From JAEDES01 sp045649455 (lineage in GTDB: Bacteria; Bacillota_I; Bacilli_A; RF39; UBA660): a DNA stretch of 12,262 nt. The DNA lies in contig JAZRPV010000022.1 of assembly GCA_045649455.1 (NCBI GenBank), forward strand, positions 1 through 12,262. Direction: 5' to 3'. Shown here piece by piece: positions 1 through 5,324 of this stretch (position 1 is the first letter of the stretch; every line of letters begins with the position of its first letter). The translations under genes and the position numbers were made by a program. Under the pieces are notes generated by a model. That model was not told where the DNA came from. It saw only the letters and a list, made by a program, of their open reading frames with translations, and made no database searches.

Positions 1-230
1 ATGAAAACGGAAATATCATTAAAGATAAAGAATACAAGAAAGTGTGTATCTTAATTGATGATGAAGGTAAAAGTTATGTTACTGGAAGTAAAATGTTTAC
101 TAACCAAATGATGAGATATATTAATTTATTCGGTATTCAATCTATTGAAGAAGGTCTAGAAATTAGAATAATTGAAAAAGACGTTAAGAATAGTAGTAAT
201 AAAGCTTTAGGATTTGAGTTAGTTGATTAA
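1..230 (+). CDS. Putative phage ssDNA-binding protein (5' truncated)
   Basis: The reading frame is open from base 3 and stops at TAA 228-230, so the true start lies left of the window. A GTG at 42 is only an internal codon. About 75 residues are visible. They contain the stretch ILIDDEGKSYVTGSKMF, then a short acidic region and LEIRIIEKDVKNSSNKALGF near the C-terminus. The pattern 'DDEGKSYVTGS...' followed by a basic, Asn/Ser-rich 'KNSSNK' stretch resembles small single-stranded DNA-binding proteins of Gram-positive podoviruses, which coat displaced strands during protein-primed replication. That assignment rests on recalled similarity and on the position upstream of terminal protein and polymerase. 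No catalytic motif is present and none is expected. The final codons form the left arm of a terminator-like hairpin. It could equally be an unrelated early protein. Confidence 0.4.
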   Translation, partial: ENGNIIKDKEYKKVCILIDDEGKSYVTGSKMFTNQMMRYINLFGIQSIEEGLEIRIIEKDVKNSSNKALGFELVD

Positions 231-246
231 ACTAACTCTTTTCTTT
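216..246 (+). terminator. Terminator-like hairpin overlapping the end of the first gene
   Basis: GAGTTAGTT (216-224) pairs perfectly with AACTAACTC (230-238) across a five-base loop, and TTTTCTTT (239-246) follows. A 9-bp stem plus T-rich tail fits an intrinsic terminator. The left arm and loop lie inside the coding sequence, and the stop codon reaches the right arm. No obvious promoter lies between it and the next gene at 265, so it may only attenuate transcription. Confidence 0.6.
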
Positions 247-264
247 AAAGAATGGAGGTGAATT

Positions 265-561
265 ATGAAAAGAGTAGAATATGATCTAAACGAAAGTAAT
301 TACATTACTAAAATACATGATTATATATTCTATTTTAGTAGTGCTTTTAATCAAGAAAGATTTTTAAAGGGTTATCATGCGTTTGCAATAGAAGAGTTTA
401 ATAAATTAAAAGCAAAGTATCACGTTAATATTGATATATACGATTATTTAGTTTTAGTTTATTATAAAAAAATAGAAAAAAGAGGTTTTAAAGTTTTAAC
501 TTATAATACTAATAATGATATAATAGAGTTATCACAAGACTTTGTGTTTAAAATTAGTTAG
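265..561 (+). CDS. Small conserved-type phage protein of unknown function
   Basis: This is a 98-residue protein. The ATG at 265 is preceded by a strong ribosome binding site, GGAGGTGA, seven bases upstream. The sequence is rich in Tyr, Phe, Lys and Asp/Glu. It includes YIFYFSSAFNQERFLKGY (about residues 20-38), then a helical-looking stretch IEEFNKLKAKY and a mixed YDYLVLVYYKKIEKRGFKV segment (about 60-77). There is no signal peptide, transmembrane helix, Cys cluster or recognisable catalytic motif. I do not recognise a named family. Proteins of this size and look sit beside the terminal-protein gene in small Gram-positive podoviruses, which suggests a replication accessory role, but that is inference from position only. 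It is 11 bases upstream of the terminal-protein candidate and probably co-transcribed with it. Confidence 0.8.
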   Translation: MKRVEYDLNESNYITKIHDYIFYFSSAFNQERFLKGYHAFAIEEFNKLKAKYHVNIDIYDYLVLVYYKKIEKRGFKVLTYNTNNDIIELSQDFVFKIS

Positions 562-572
562 GAAGTGTTAAA

Positions 573-1331
573 ATGAAAAACGGAAAAACTCCATCAGTAA
601 TAAGATGGAATAGAAGTGATTATGCAAGATTAAGTAGTGCTGTTAGACAATTTAATAAGAAAGTATCTGAACTTGAAGTAATAGACGTAAATGTTTTACC
701 AGAAGAAATGAATTATAAAGAACTTCGTGATACGATTTATTCTAGACGTGAATTAAACCGTATAGTAAAATCCTTAAAGAGGTTTGGAAAGCAAAGTCAA
801 CAAAGAATAGTTACTTTACAATCTGGAGAACAAATAACTCAATGGGAGAAAAGTGAACTTTTAAAAGCTCAAAAACGTGGTGTTTCAATGTTAACTGAAA
901 AAGCAAGATTTATAATTGAAAGTGACGTTAACGTTATGGGAGATAGAGAGTTTAAACAGTTATTAAGAACTAAAGAAAGTATAGAAGATTTATTCAATCG
1001 TACTGGATCAGAGTTTGAAAGGACTAGAAGAAGGACTTTATCATGGGGTAAAACAGATTATGATCTATGGAGAGCTAGTGTTTATCGTGAAAACTTTATG
1101 AATAGTTTAAAAGAGATGAGTAATTATGAAAACTATAATTTATTACGTGATAAATTAGAAAGTATTGAAAATCCAATTAAGTTTTTTGAGTACGTTCAAC
1201 AAAGTAATATTTTAAGTGATTTATTCTTATTTTATAAAGATAAAGCAACTGCTCAAACGTATGGAGGATTTAGTAGTAATCAAGAAGCTTTTGATACAGC
1301 TATATTCGAACAATTAAAGATAAAAGATTAA
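573..1331 (+). CDS. Putative terminal protein (DNA replication primer)
   Basis: This 252-residue protein starts at ATG 573 after the ribosome binding site GGAAG. It lies immediately upstream of the protein-primed DNA polymerase, where phi29-type phages encode the terminal protein (phi29 TP is 266 residues). In that system the polymerase attaches the first dAMP to a Ser, Thr or Tyr hydroxyl of this protein, which stays bound to the 5' ends. The sequence is strongly basic and helical. It has many Arg/Lys pairs (YSRRELNRIVKSLKRFGK about 57-74; RTRRRTLSWGKTDYDLW about 150-166) and no cysteine or membrane segment, consistent with DNA and polymerase contact. The C-terminal part (about 195-250) is more acidic and Phe-rich. 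I cannot identify the priming residue by eye. The call rests on size, charge and position rather than on a diagnostic motif. The stop codon directly abuts the polymerase start, in the same frame. Confidence 0.65.
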   Translation: MKNGKTPSVIRWNRSDYARLSSAVRQFNKKVSELEVIDVNVLPEEMNYKELRDTIYSRRELNRIVKSLKRFGKQSQQRIVTLQSGEQITQWEKSELLKAQKRGVSMLTEKARFIIESDVNVMGDREFKQLLRTKESIEDLFNRTGSEFERTRRRTLSWGKTDYDLWRASVYRENFMNSLKEMSNYENYNLLRDKLESIENPIKFFEYVQQSNILSDLFLFYKDKATAQTYGGFSSNQEAFDTAIFEQLKIKD

Positions 1332-3110
1332 TTGAAGAAATATACAGCTGACTTTGAAACTGCAACTTGGTTACCTGATGAAACTTATGTCTGGGCGTGG
1401 GCTACCTGTGAAATAGGTAATCCTGATAATTTAATAATAGGTAATACCATTGAAAGTTTTATAGAATGGTGTATTAAACACAATAATACAACGCTTTACT
1501 TTCACAATCTGAAGTTTGACGCAGAGTTTATTATAAGTTATTTATTTAATAATGGTTATGAATATATAAAAGATAGAAAAGAAAAGAAAGATAAAACTTT
1601 TACTACTTTAATAAGTGATATGGGACTTTTCTATTCTATGGAAATATACTTTCATGTTAAAGGAAGAAAAACAAAAAAGGTTACAATTATAGATAGTTTA
1701 AAAATAATTAATATGAGTGTTAAAGACGTAGCTAAAAGCTTCGGTTTACCTATAAGTAAATTAGAGCTTGATTATGATAGAGTACGTCCTTACGGTTATG
1801 AACTAAAGGATTATGAAAAAGATTATATAACAAATGACGTTAAGATCATGGCGTTAGCTCTTGATACTTTATTTAAACAAGGTATGGAGTATATGACAGC
1901 TGGAAGTAATGCTTTACATGACTTTCAAAAAACACACTCAAAAAGACGATATGAAAGAATGTTTCCAGAACTTAACTATAATATTGATAAAGATATGAGA
2001 CAGGCGTACAAGGGAGGTTTTACATACTTAAATCCTATATATAAAGAAAAAGATATAGGAGAAGGAGTTGTTTTAGACGTAAATAGTCTATACCCTTCAG
2101 TAATGTATAAATGTCCTATGCCGATAGGAGAACCTATTCTTTTTCAAGGAAAATATGAAGAAGATAGAGTTTACCCATTATATATTCAAATGTTAAGTTG
2201 TGCTTTTGAGATTAAACCTGGTAAAATACCAACGATACAGATTAAGAATGGTAAAGGAAGATATCATAATTATTTTATAGAAAACGAATATCTAGAAACT
2301 TCTAACGGTGAAATAATAACACTTGTACTTTCTAGTGTTGATTTAAAATTATTTTTAGATCAATATAATGTTTACGAGTTAAAGTATGAGTGTGGTTGGA
2401 AGTTTAAAGCTATGAATGGAATATTTACTGAATATATTGATAAATGGGTAAAAGTAAAAAATGAAGCTACTTTATCAGGAAATAAAGGAATGAGACAAAT
2501 AGCAAAAATTGCTTTAAACTCTTTATATGGAAAATTTGCAACAAGTCTTGACGTACAAAGTAAATGTCCTTATATTGAGGACGGAGTAGTAAAATATTAT
2601 TTAACGGAGAAAGAAACAAAGAAAGGACTTTATTTACCGATTGGTATTTTTATAACAAGTTATGCACGTGAAAAAACAATCAGAACAAGTCAAGCTATAA
2701 AAGATTATTCTATTAAAAAGTATGGTATAGATATGTACTGTTATTCAGATACAGATAGTATTCATACAATTTTACCTATAGAAGAATTAAGACAGTTTTG
2801 TGAAATTGATAACGTGGAGCTTGGTAAATGGAAACATGAAAGTACTTTTAAAAAAGCTCGTTTCGTTAGACAAAAATGTTACCTAGAATTAATAGACGAT
2901 GAAGTAAAAATAACCTGTGCTGGTATGCCTAAAGAATGTTATAAATATGTTGAATGGGAAAAGTTTAAACAAGGTTTTACCTGTGGAGGAAAACTTACAT
3001 TTAAACATGTTAAAGGAGGAGTAAAATTAGTAGAAACTGATTTTACTATAAAATACGATTATAAATTGAAGAATAATATCAGAAACTTAAATATTTATGA
3101 TATAATATAA
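1332..3110 (+). CDS. Protein-primed family B DNA polymerase (phi29 type)
   Basis: This 592-residue enzyme replicates the linear genome from terminal-protein primers. The 3'-5' exonuclease motifs are DFET at 7-10 (Exo I, D7/E9), FHNLKFD at 57-63 (Exo II, N59, D63) and YITND at 165-169 (Exo III). The linker motif YKGGF is at 226-230. The polymerase motifs are DVNSLYP at 249-255 (motif A), KIALNSLYGKF at 392-402 (motif B), YSDTDS at 471-476 (motif C, D473/D475) and KCY at 515-517 (KxY). The stretches between A and B and between B and C carry the extra segments expected for terminal-protein-using polymerases (TPR1, TPR2). Length and motif spacing match phi29 polymerase (about 575 residues), so the gene looks intact. 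The start is TTG at 1332, directly after the upstream TAA. It gives MKKYTADFET, which fits the family N-terminus. The ribosome binding site is weak (AAAGA-like), suggesting coupled re-initiation. Confidence 0.97.
   Translation: MKKYTADFETATWLPDETYVWAWATCEIGNPDNLIIGNTIESFIEWCIKHNNTTLYFHNLKFDAEFIISYLFNNGYEYIKDRKEKKDKTFTTLISDMGLFYSMEIYFHVKGRKTKKVTIIDSLKIINMSVKDVAKSFGLPISKLELDYDRVRPYGYELKDYEKDYITNDVKIMALALDTLFKQGMEYMTAGSNALHDFQKTHSKRRYERMFPELNYNIDKDMRQAYKGGFTYLNPIYKEKDIGEGVVLDVNSLYPSVMYKCPMPIGEPILFQGKYEEDRVYPLYIQMLSCAFEIKPGKIPTIQIKNGKGRYHNYFIENEYLETSNGEIITLVLSSVDLKLFLDQYNVYELKYECGWKFKAMNGIFTEYIDKWVKVKNEATLSGNKGMRQIAKIALNSLYGKFATSLDVQSKCPYIEDGVVKYYLTEKETKKGLYLPIGIFITSYAREKTIRTSQAIKDYSIKKYGIDMYCYSDTDSIHTILPIEELRQFCEIDNVELGKWKHESTFKKARFVRQKCYLELIDDEVKITCAGMPKECYKYVEWEKFKQGFTCGGKLTFKHVKGGVKLVETDFTIKYDYKLKNNIRNLNIYDII
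3098..3106 (+). promoter_or_regulatory. Candidate extended -10 promoter ahead of the lysis genes
   Basis: TGATATAAT matches the extended -10 consensus TGnTATAAT and lies within the last codons of the polymerase gene, 19 bases before the next ATG. No good -35 hexamer sits 16-18 bases upstream. In AT-rich DNA such matches occur by chance, so this is tentative. Confidence 0.3.
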
Positions 3111-3124
3111 TAAAGGAGTATGAT

Positions 3125-3397
3125 ATGAAAAAGTTAGTTGAAACGCTTAAAACAACAAAAGAATTAATTGTCATGATAATAGGATTTATAAGTGTAATAA
3201 TTACAGGTTATAAATTATACAATAATTTTTTAAACGATTTATCTTTACTTCAGAAAACAACTTTAAGGACGATGATCTGGAGTGAAGGAGTACCATTACA
3301 CGATAAACTAGAAGCTTGTGATAACTACTTAAGTTTAGGTTACAATAGTGAAACAAAAATATATTGTGAAGATTTAATGAAGGAGGTACACAAATGA
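3125..3397 (+). CDS. Small single-helix membrane protein, lysis region
   Basis: This is a 90-residue protein with ribosome binding site AAAGGAG seven bases before ATG 3125. A short basic N-terminus (MKKLVETLKTTK) is followed by one clear hydrophobic helix, about residues 14-33 (LIVMIIGFISVIITGYKLY). A soluble, mostly polar C-terminal domain of about 55 residues contains two cysteines (CDNYLSLGYNSETKIYC). A single membrane anchor with an N-terminal positive cluster suggests N-in/C-out topology. It directly precedes, and overlaps by four bases, the holin gene, so a role in lysis (second holin, antiholin or spanin-like accessory) is plausible. No family signature was recognised and the function is inferred from position only. 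The stop codon lies in the ATGA overlap with the next gene, giving translational coupling. Confidence 0.8.
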   Translation: MKKLVETLKTTKELIVMIIGFISVIITGYKLYNNFLNDLSLLQKTTLRTMIWSEGVPLHDKLEACDNYLSLGYNSETKIYCEDLMKEVHK

Positions 3398-3606
3398 AAA
3401 ATAATTTTAAAAAATGGATTAAATGTGCTAGTATAAGAGCAATTAAAACAGTATGTCAAACAGCAATTGCAACAATAGGAACAAGTGCTGTTATGAGTGA
3501 AGTAAATTGGTTACTTGTAGGAAGTGCTAGTTTACTTTCTGGAATATTAAGTTTACTTACAAGTATAGCAGGACTTCCGGAAGTGGAGGAAAACGATGAA
3601 GTATAG
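3394..3606 (+). CDS. Holin, phage r1t family type
   Basis: This 70-residue protein has the organisation of r1t-family holins. It has a basic amphipathic N-terminus (MKNNFKKWIKCASIRAIKT), then a first apolar segment around residues 19-35 (TVCQTAIATIGTSAVMS), a short turn containing NW, and a second hydrophobic segment around 39-61 (LLVGSASLLSGILSLLTSIAGL). A short acidic tail (EVEENDEV) follows. The string from AIKT through TAIATIGTSA to SLLTSIAGLPEV is what I recall as typical of this family. Holins assemble in the cytoplasmic membrane and open holes that let the endolysin reach the cell wall. The start at 3394 has a strong GGAGG site. The gene overlaps the previous gene by four bases and the next by eleven, consistent with one tightly coupled lysis operon. 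Confidence 0.85.
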   Translation: MKNNFKKWIKCASIRAIKTVCQTAIATIGTSAVMSEVNWLLVGSASLLSGILSLLTSIAGLPEVEENDEV

Positions 3607-3916
3607 AGTTGGAGATAAAGTTATTCTTACTGGAGAGTTATATTATTCTAGTAATGCAACTAAACCAACAAGTTATGCTAAAGATAAACATACAACAGTT
3701 ACAAGAATAGCTGTTGGTTCACGTCACCCTTATAATACAACAGGTGATTTAGGTTGGTGTGATGAAAAATCACTAACACCTGAAGAACCAATTGTTAAAG
3801 GTGAAATAGAAGTACAATTAATTGATAAACAAGATATCATAAAATATATAAAAGATCACCCAGAGGACATTTTAGTAATGAATGGTAAACAAGCAATGGA
3901 AGTGTTCGATTTATGA
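3596..3916 (+). CDS. Stand-alone SH3-like cell-wall-binding protein of the lysis cassette
   Basis: This 106-residue protein starts at ATG 3596 with ribosome binding site GTGGAGG inside the holin gene. Residues about 3-62 look like a bacterial SH3-type wall-binding domain. They run RVGDKVILTGELYYSSNATKP, then a Thr-rich strand (HTTVTRIAVGSRHPYN) and a closing LGWCDEKSLTPEE strand with the usual GW. Such domains normally sit at the C-terminus of Gram-positive endolysins and recognise peptidoglycan peptides or cross-bridges. Here the domain has its own gene. The remaining 40 residues (about 67-106: a Lys/Asp/Ile-rich helix IDKQDIIKYIKDHPEDILVMNGKQ) could be a dimerisation or partner-binding module. 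The stop overlaps the start of the M23 peptidase gene by four bases (ATGA), suggesting equimolar synthesis and perhaps a two-subunit lysin. That partnership is inference. Confidence 0.75.
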   Translation: MKYRVGDKVILTGELYYSSNATKPTSYAKDKHTTVTRIAVGSRHPYNTTGDLGWCDEKSLTPEEPIVKGEIEVQLIDKQDIIKYIKDHPEDILVMNGKQAMEVFDL

Positions 3917-4863
3917 GAGCAGGTCAAACGTTATATGATAATAATGGAAAACAAGTTGCATTATTTCCGTTAGAAGGTTTTCATATATCACAAAGAGACG
4001 ATGAAACTTTTAGTCACAATCCTAGTGTATATTGGGCTACTGACTATTTAGGTTGGAACGCAAACGGAAGAGTTTATCGTGATCCTTGTTATGCTCCCGT
4101 TGATATTAAATTAATATGGAAAGATACAACAGAATGTTGTGCTGTCTGGGAAAGTTTAGATACAGTACATTTATCTAATGGAATGATAGATTATTTAACA
4201 ATACTTGTTTATCATGATAACGATATACAGAATAATACATATTATTCAATTGGAACAGTTAAAAGACAAGGTGAAATGTTTAATAAAACTGGTACTGGAG
4301 GAAACGTGACGGGTAAATTATTGCTCGTTTAATTAGAAATAATTAAATATAATCTCGTGAACTCGGTGAAAATCTAAACGTAAAGACGTAGATAACACCG
4401 AACTAAGACTACGTAAGTAGTAAAGTGTAACGACTATTCCTATAAGGAAGTAGATACAAGTGTATCGAAGTGCGAGATACCTAAACGTAAAGACGTAGGT
4501 AAAGATATAGTCTATTCTATATAGAAATATATAGCTGTCGTAAGACGAGTATAAACTAACGACTTATACTGAATATTTAAGGATCACGTTCACTTGGAGA
4601 CAGGTTACGGAAGATATAATTTATCTTATTCAACAGGAGCTGGTACTCTTGAATACAAATATCATATAACTGATTATACACGTCCAAAAAGGTTACATAA
4701 CTATAATGCTTTATGGATTAATGACACTAACCCTTATCAAAGTCCTGGTAATTATGTATGGAGAAACTTTGAAGGAGGTCACCCAGAACCTACTCCAACA
4801 GGAGGTACTAAATATAAGTTTAAATGGGTTTTGTATGCTAATAAATTAAGGGAGAGAAATTGA
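3913..4863 (+). CDS. M23-family endolysin peptidase, interrupted by a group I intron (exons 3913-4314 and 4582-4863)
   Basis: This is a peptidoglycan endopeptidase of the zinc M23 family that cleaves wall peptide cross-links at lysis. Exon 1 encodes 134 residues and exon 2 encodes 93, for a 227-residue product. Exon 1 carries the first zinc-site region (SHNPSVYWATD, H35 and D44), the APVD strand (61-64) and the VYHDND segment (H101). Exon 2 begins with DHVHLE, giving the HxH motif (H136, H138). The junction reads GGNVTG|DHVHLETG, which is the usual family order. Without splicing, translation stops at TAA 4330-4332 and lacks HxH, so it should be inactive. Exon 2 has no start of its own: a TTG at 4594 lies after HxH and lacks a ribosome binding site. 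The start ATG 3913 overlaps the SH3 gene stop. The TGA stop 4861-4863 lies inside the -35 box of the next promoter. Confidence 0.9.
4315..4581 (+). ncRNA. Group I self-splicing intron (IA-like, no homing endonuclease gene)
   Basis: This is a 267-nt intron with a drawable core. P1: exon ACGGGT (4309-4314) pairs with guide GCTCGT (4323-4328), giving a U-G at the splice site. P2: 4329-4346 with a GAAA loop. P3: 4352-4358 with 4472-4478 (ATCTCGT/GCGAGAT). P4: 4363-4368 with 4396-4401 (TCGGTG/CACCGA). P5 hairpin: 4372-4393. P6a: 4408-4421 with a GTAA loop. P7: GACTA 4432-4436 with TAGTC 4508-4512, inside the conserved AAGATATAGTC segment. P7.1: 4437-4449. P7.2: 4453-4466. P8: 4479-4500. P9: 4517-4534 with a GAAA loop. 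P9.1: 4537-4546. P9.2: 4549-4569. The terminal G is 4581, and the exon start GAT (4582-4584) can pair with ATT 4320-4322 as P10. The P7.1/P7.2 pair suggests subgroup IA. Removing it joins two codons exactly in frame. No ORF is inside. Confidence 0.93.
4374..4498 (+). repeat. 18-nt duplicated hairpin element in intron P5 and P8
   Basis: CTAAACGTAAAGACGTAG occurs at 4374-4391 (P5) and again, identical, at 4481-4498 (P8). The flanking closing pairs differ but remain complementary (AT...AT versus AC...GT). Each folds as a short stem with an asymmetric AA bulge, an ACG/CGT stem and a TAAAGA loop. In group I introns P8 and P5 are the usual docking sites for loops L2 and L9. Both of those loops are GAAA here, which would explain the shared sequence. 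Confidence 0.85.
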
Positions 4864-4888
4864 CAAAAACGTAAAAATATATTATAAT
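4860..4888 (+). promoter_or_regulatory. Consensus sigma-A promoter for the structural genes
   Basis: TTGACA (4860-4865), a 17-base spacer and TATAAT (4883-4888) match the housekeeping consensus at every position and in spacing. The -35 box contains the endolysin stop codon TGA. The expected transcription start is about 4895, twelve bases before the scaffold ATG. It should drive scaffold and capsid, and by read-through the tail genes. Confidence 0.85.
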
Positions 4889-4906
4889 GAAAGTAAGGGA
4901 AACTAA

Positions 4907-5203
4907 ATGAAGATAGAAGAATATACTAATAAAATACAAGAAAAACTAGGTAAAGAGGAAGCTGGAAAAATTGCTGATGATTTAGCAAGTATTCTTACTT
5001 ACGATCATGAACTTCAAAAGAATATCAAAGAGAAAGACGAAGAAATTACTAAACTTAAAAAAGATAAAGATATGTTAATCGAAGCTAACGGTAATTTACT
5101 TCAACAAGTACCTTTTGGTAAAGAAGAAAAGAAGGAAGAAAAAGAAGAACCTAGAAACTTTGATTTTAAAACTGTTTTTGATAAAAACGGTTTTAGAAGA
5201 TAA
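4907..5203 (+). CDS. Putative scaffolding protein (phi29 gp7-like)
   Basis: This is a 98-residue protein, the same length as phi29 scaffold gp7, directly upstream of the major capsid gene as gene 7 is in phi29. Scaffold dimers fill the prohead during shell assembly and leave before DNA packaging. The sequence is highly charged and helical. The N-terminal helices (MKIEEYTNKIQEKLGKEEAGK) are followed by a coiled-coil-like run of about residues 37-60 (KNIKEKDEEITKLKKDKDML), then IEANGNLLQQVPFG. This resembles the region just after the coiled coil of gp7. A Lys/Glu-rich linker and a short C-terminal tail (NFDFKTVFDKNGFRR) follow. The tail would be the natural capsid contact. Sequence similarity to gp7 is weak by eye, so the call rests on length, composition and order. 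The start ATG 4907 has the modest site AAGGGA. Confidence 0.8.
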   Translation: MKIEEYTNKIQEKLGKEEAGKIADDLASILTYDHELQKNIKEKDEEITKLKKDKDMLIEANGNLLQQVPFGKEEKKEEKEEPRNFDFKTVFDKNGFRR

Positions 5204-5324
5204 TAATTTTTCATTTACAATTGGTAACAGCTACTTAATAGGTAGCTGAGGAAAAAACATTTTTTTCAATGTTTTTCCTTCAGGTATCTATTAAATAGAT
5301 ACTAGAGAAAGGAGAGATAAAATT
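5204..5324 (+). promoter_or_regulatory. Three tandem hairpins in the capsid gene leader
   Basis: The 121-base gap holds three strong hairpins. Hairpin 1 is CAGCTAC/GTAGCTG (5228-5248), a 7-bp stem with a 7-base loop. Hairpin 2 is A/T-rich, 5249-5279, with about 12 bp and one bulged A (GGAAAAAACATT against AATGTTTTTCC). Hairpin 3 is GTATCTAT/ATAGATAC (5284-5302). The ribosome binding site AAAGGAGAG follows at about 5309. None has a classical terminator layout (GC-rich stem then T run). Roles in 5' end stability, RNA processing or translation control of capsid are possible. Confidence 0.7.

Noticed and set aside
1..54. Short ORF from the ATG at base 1
   Set aside because: It stops after 17 codons and lies out of frame with the clearly coding frame that is open from base 3.
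3913..4332. Complete 139-residue protein ending at TAA 4330-4332
   Set aside because: The last five codons are intron sequence and the product would lack the HxH motif. It is treated as the unspliced form only.
4315..4581. tRNA or other structured RNA instead of an intron
   Set aside because: The many hairpins could suggest this, but the P3/P7 pseudoknotted pairing, conserved P7 segments, splice-site U-G pair and in-frame exon joining fit only a group I intron.
4594..4863. Separate 89-residue gene starting at TTG 4594
   Set aside because: No ribosome binding site, the start falls just after the HxH motif, and the frame joins exon 1 exactly when the intron is removed. It is exon 2 of the peptidase.
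5249..5279. Intrinsic terminator between scaffold and capsid
   Set aside because: The stem is almost all A-T and is not followed by a run of T, so termination is unlikely. It is kept as a leader hairpin.
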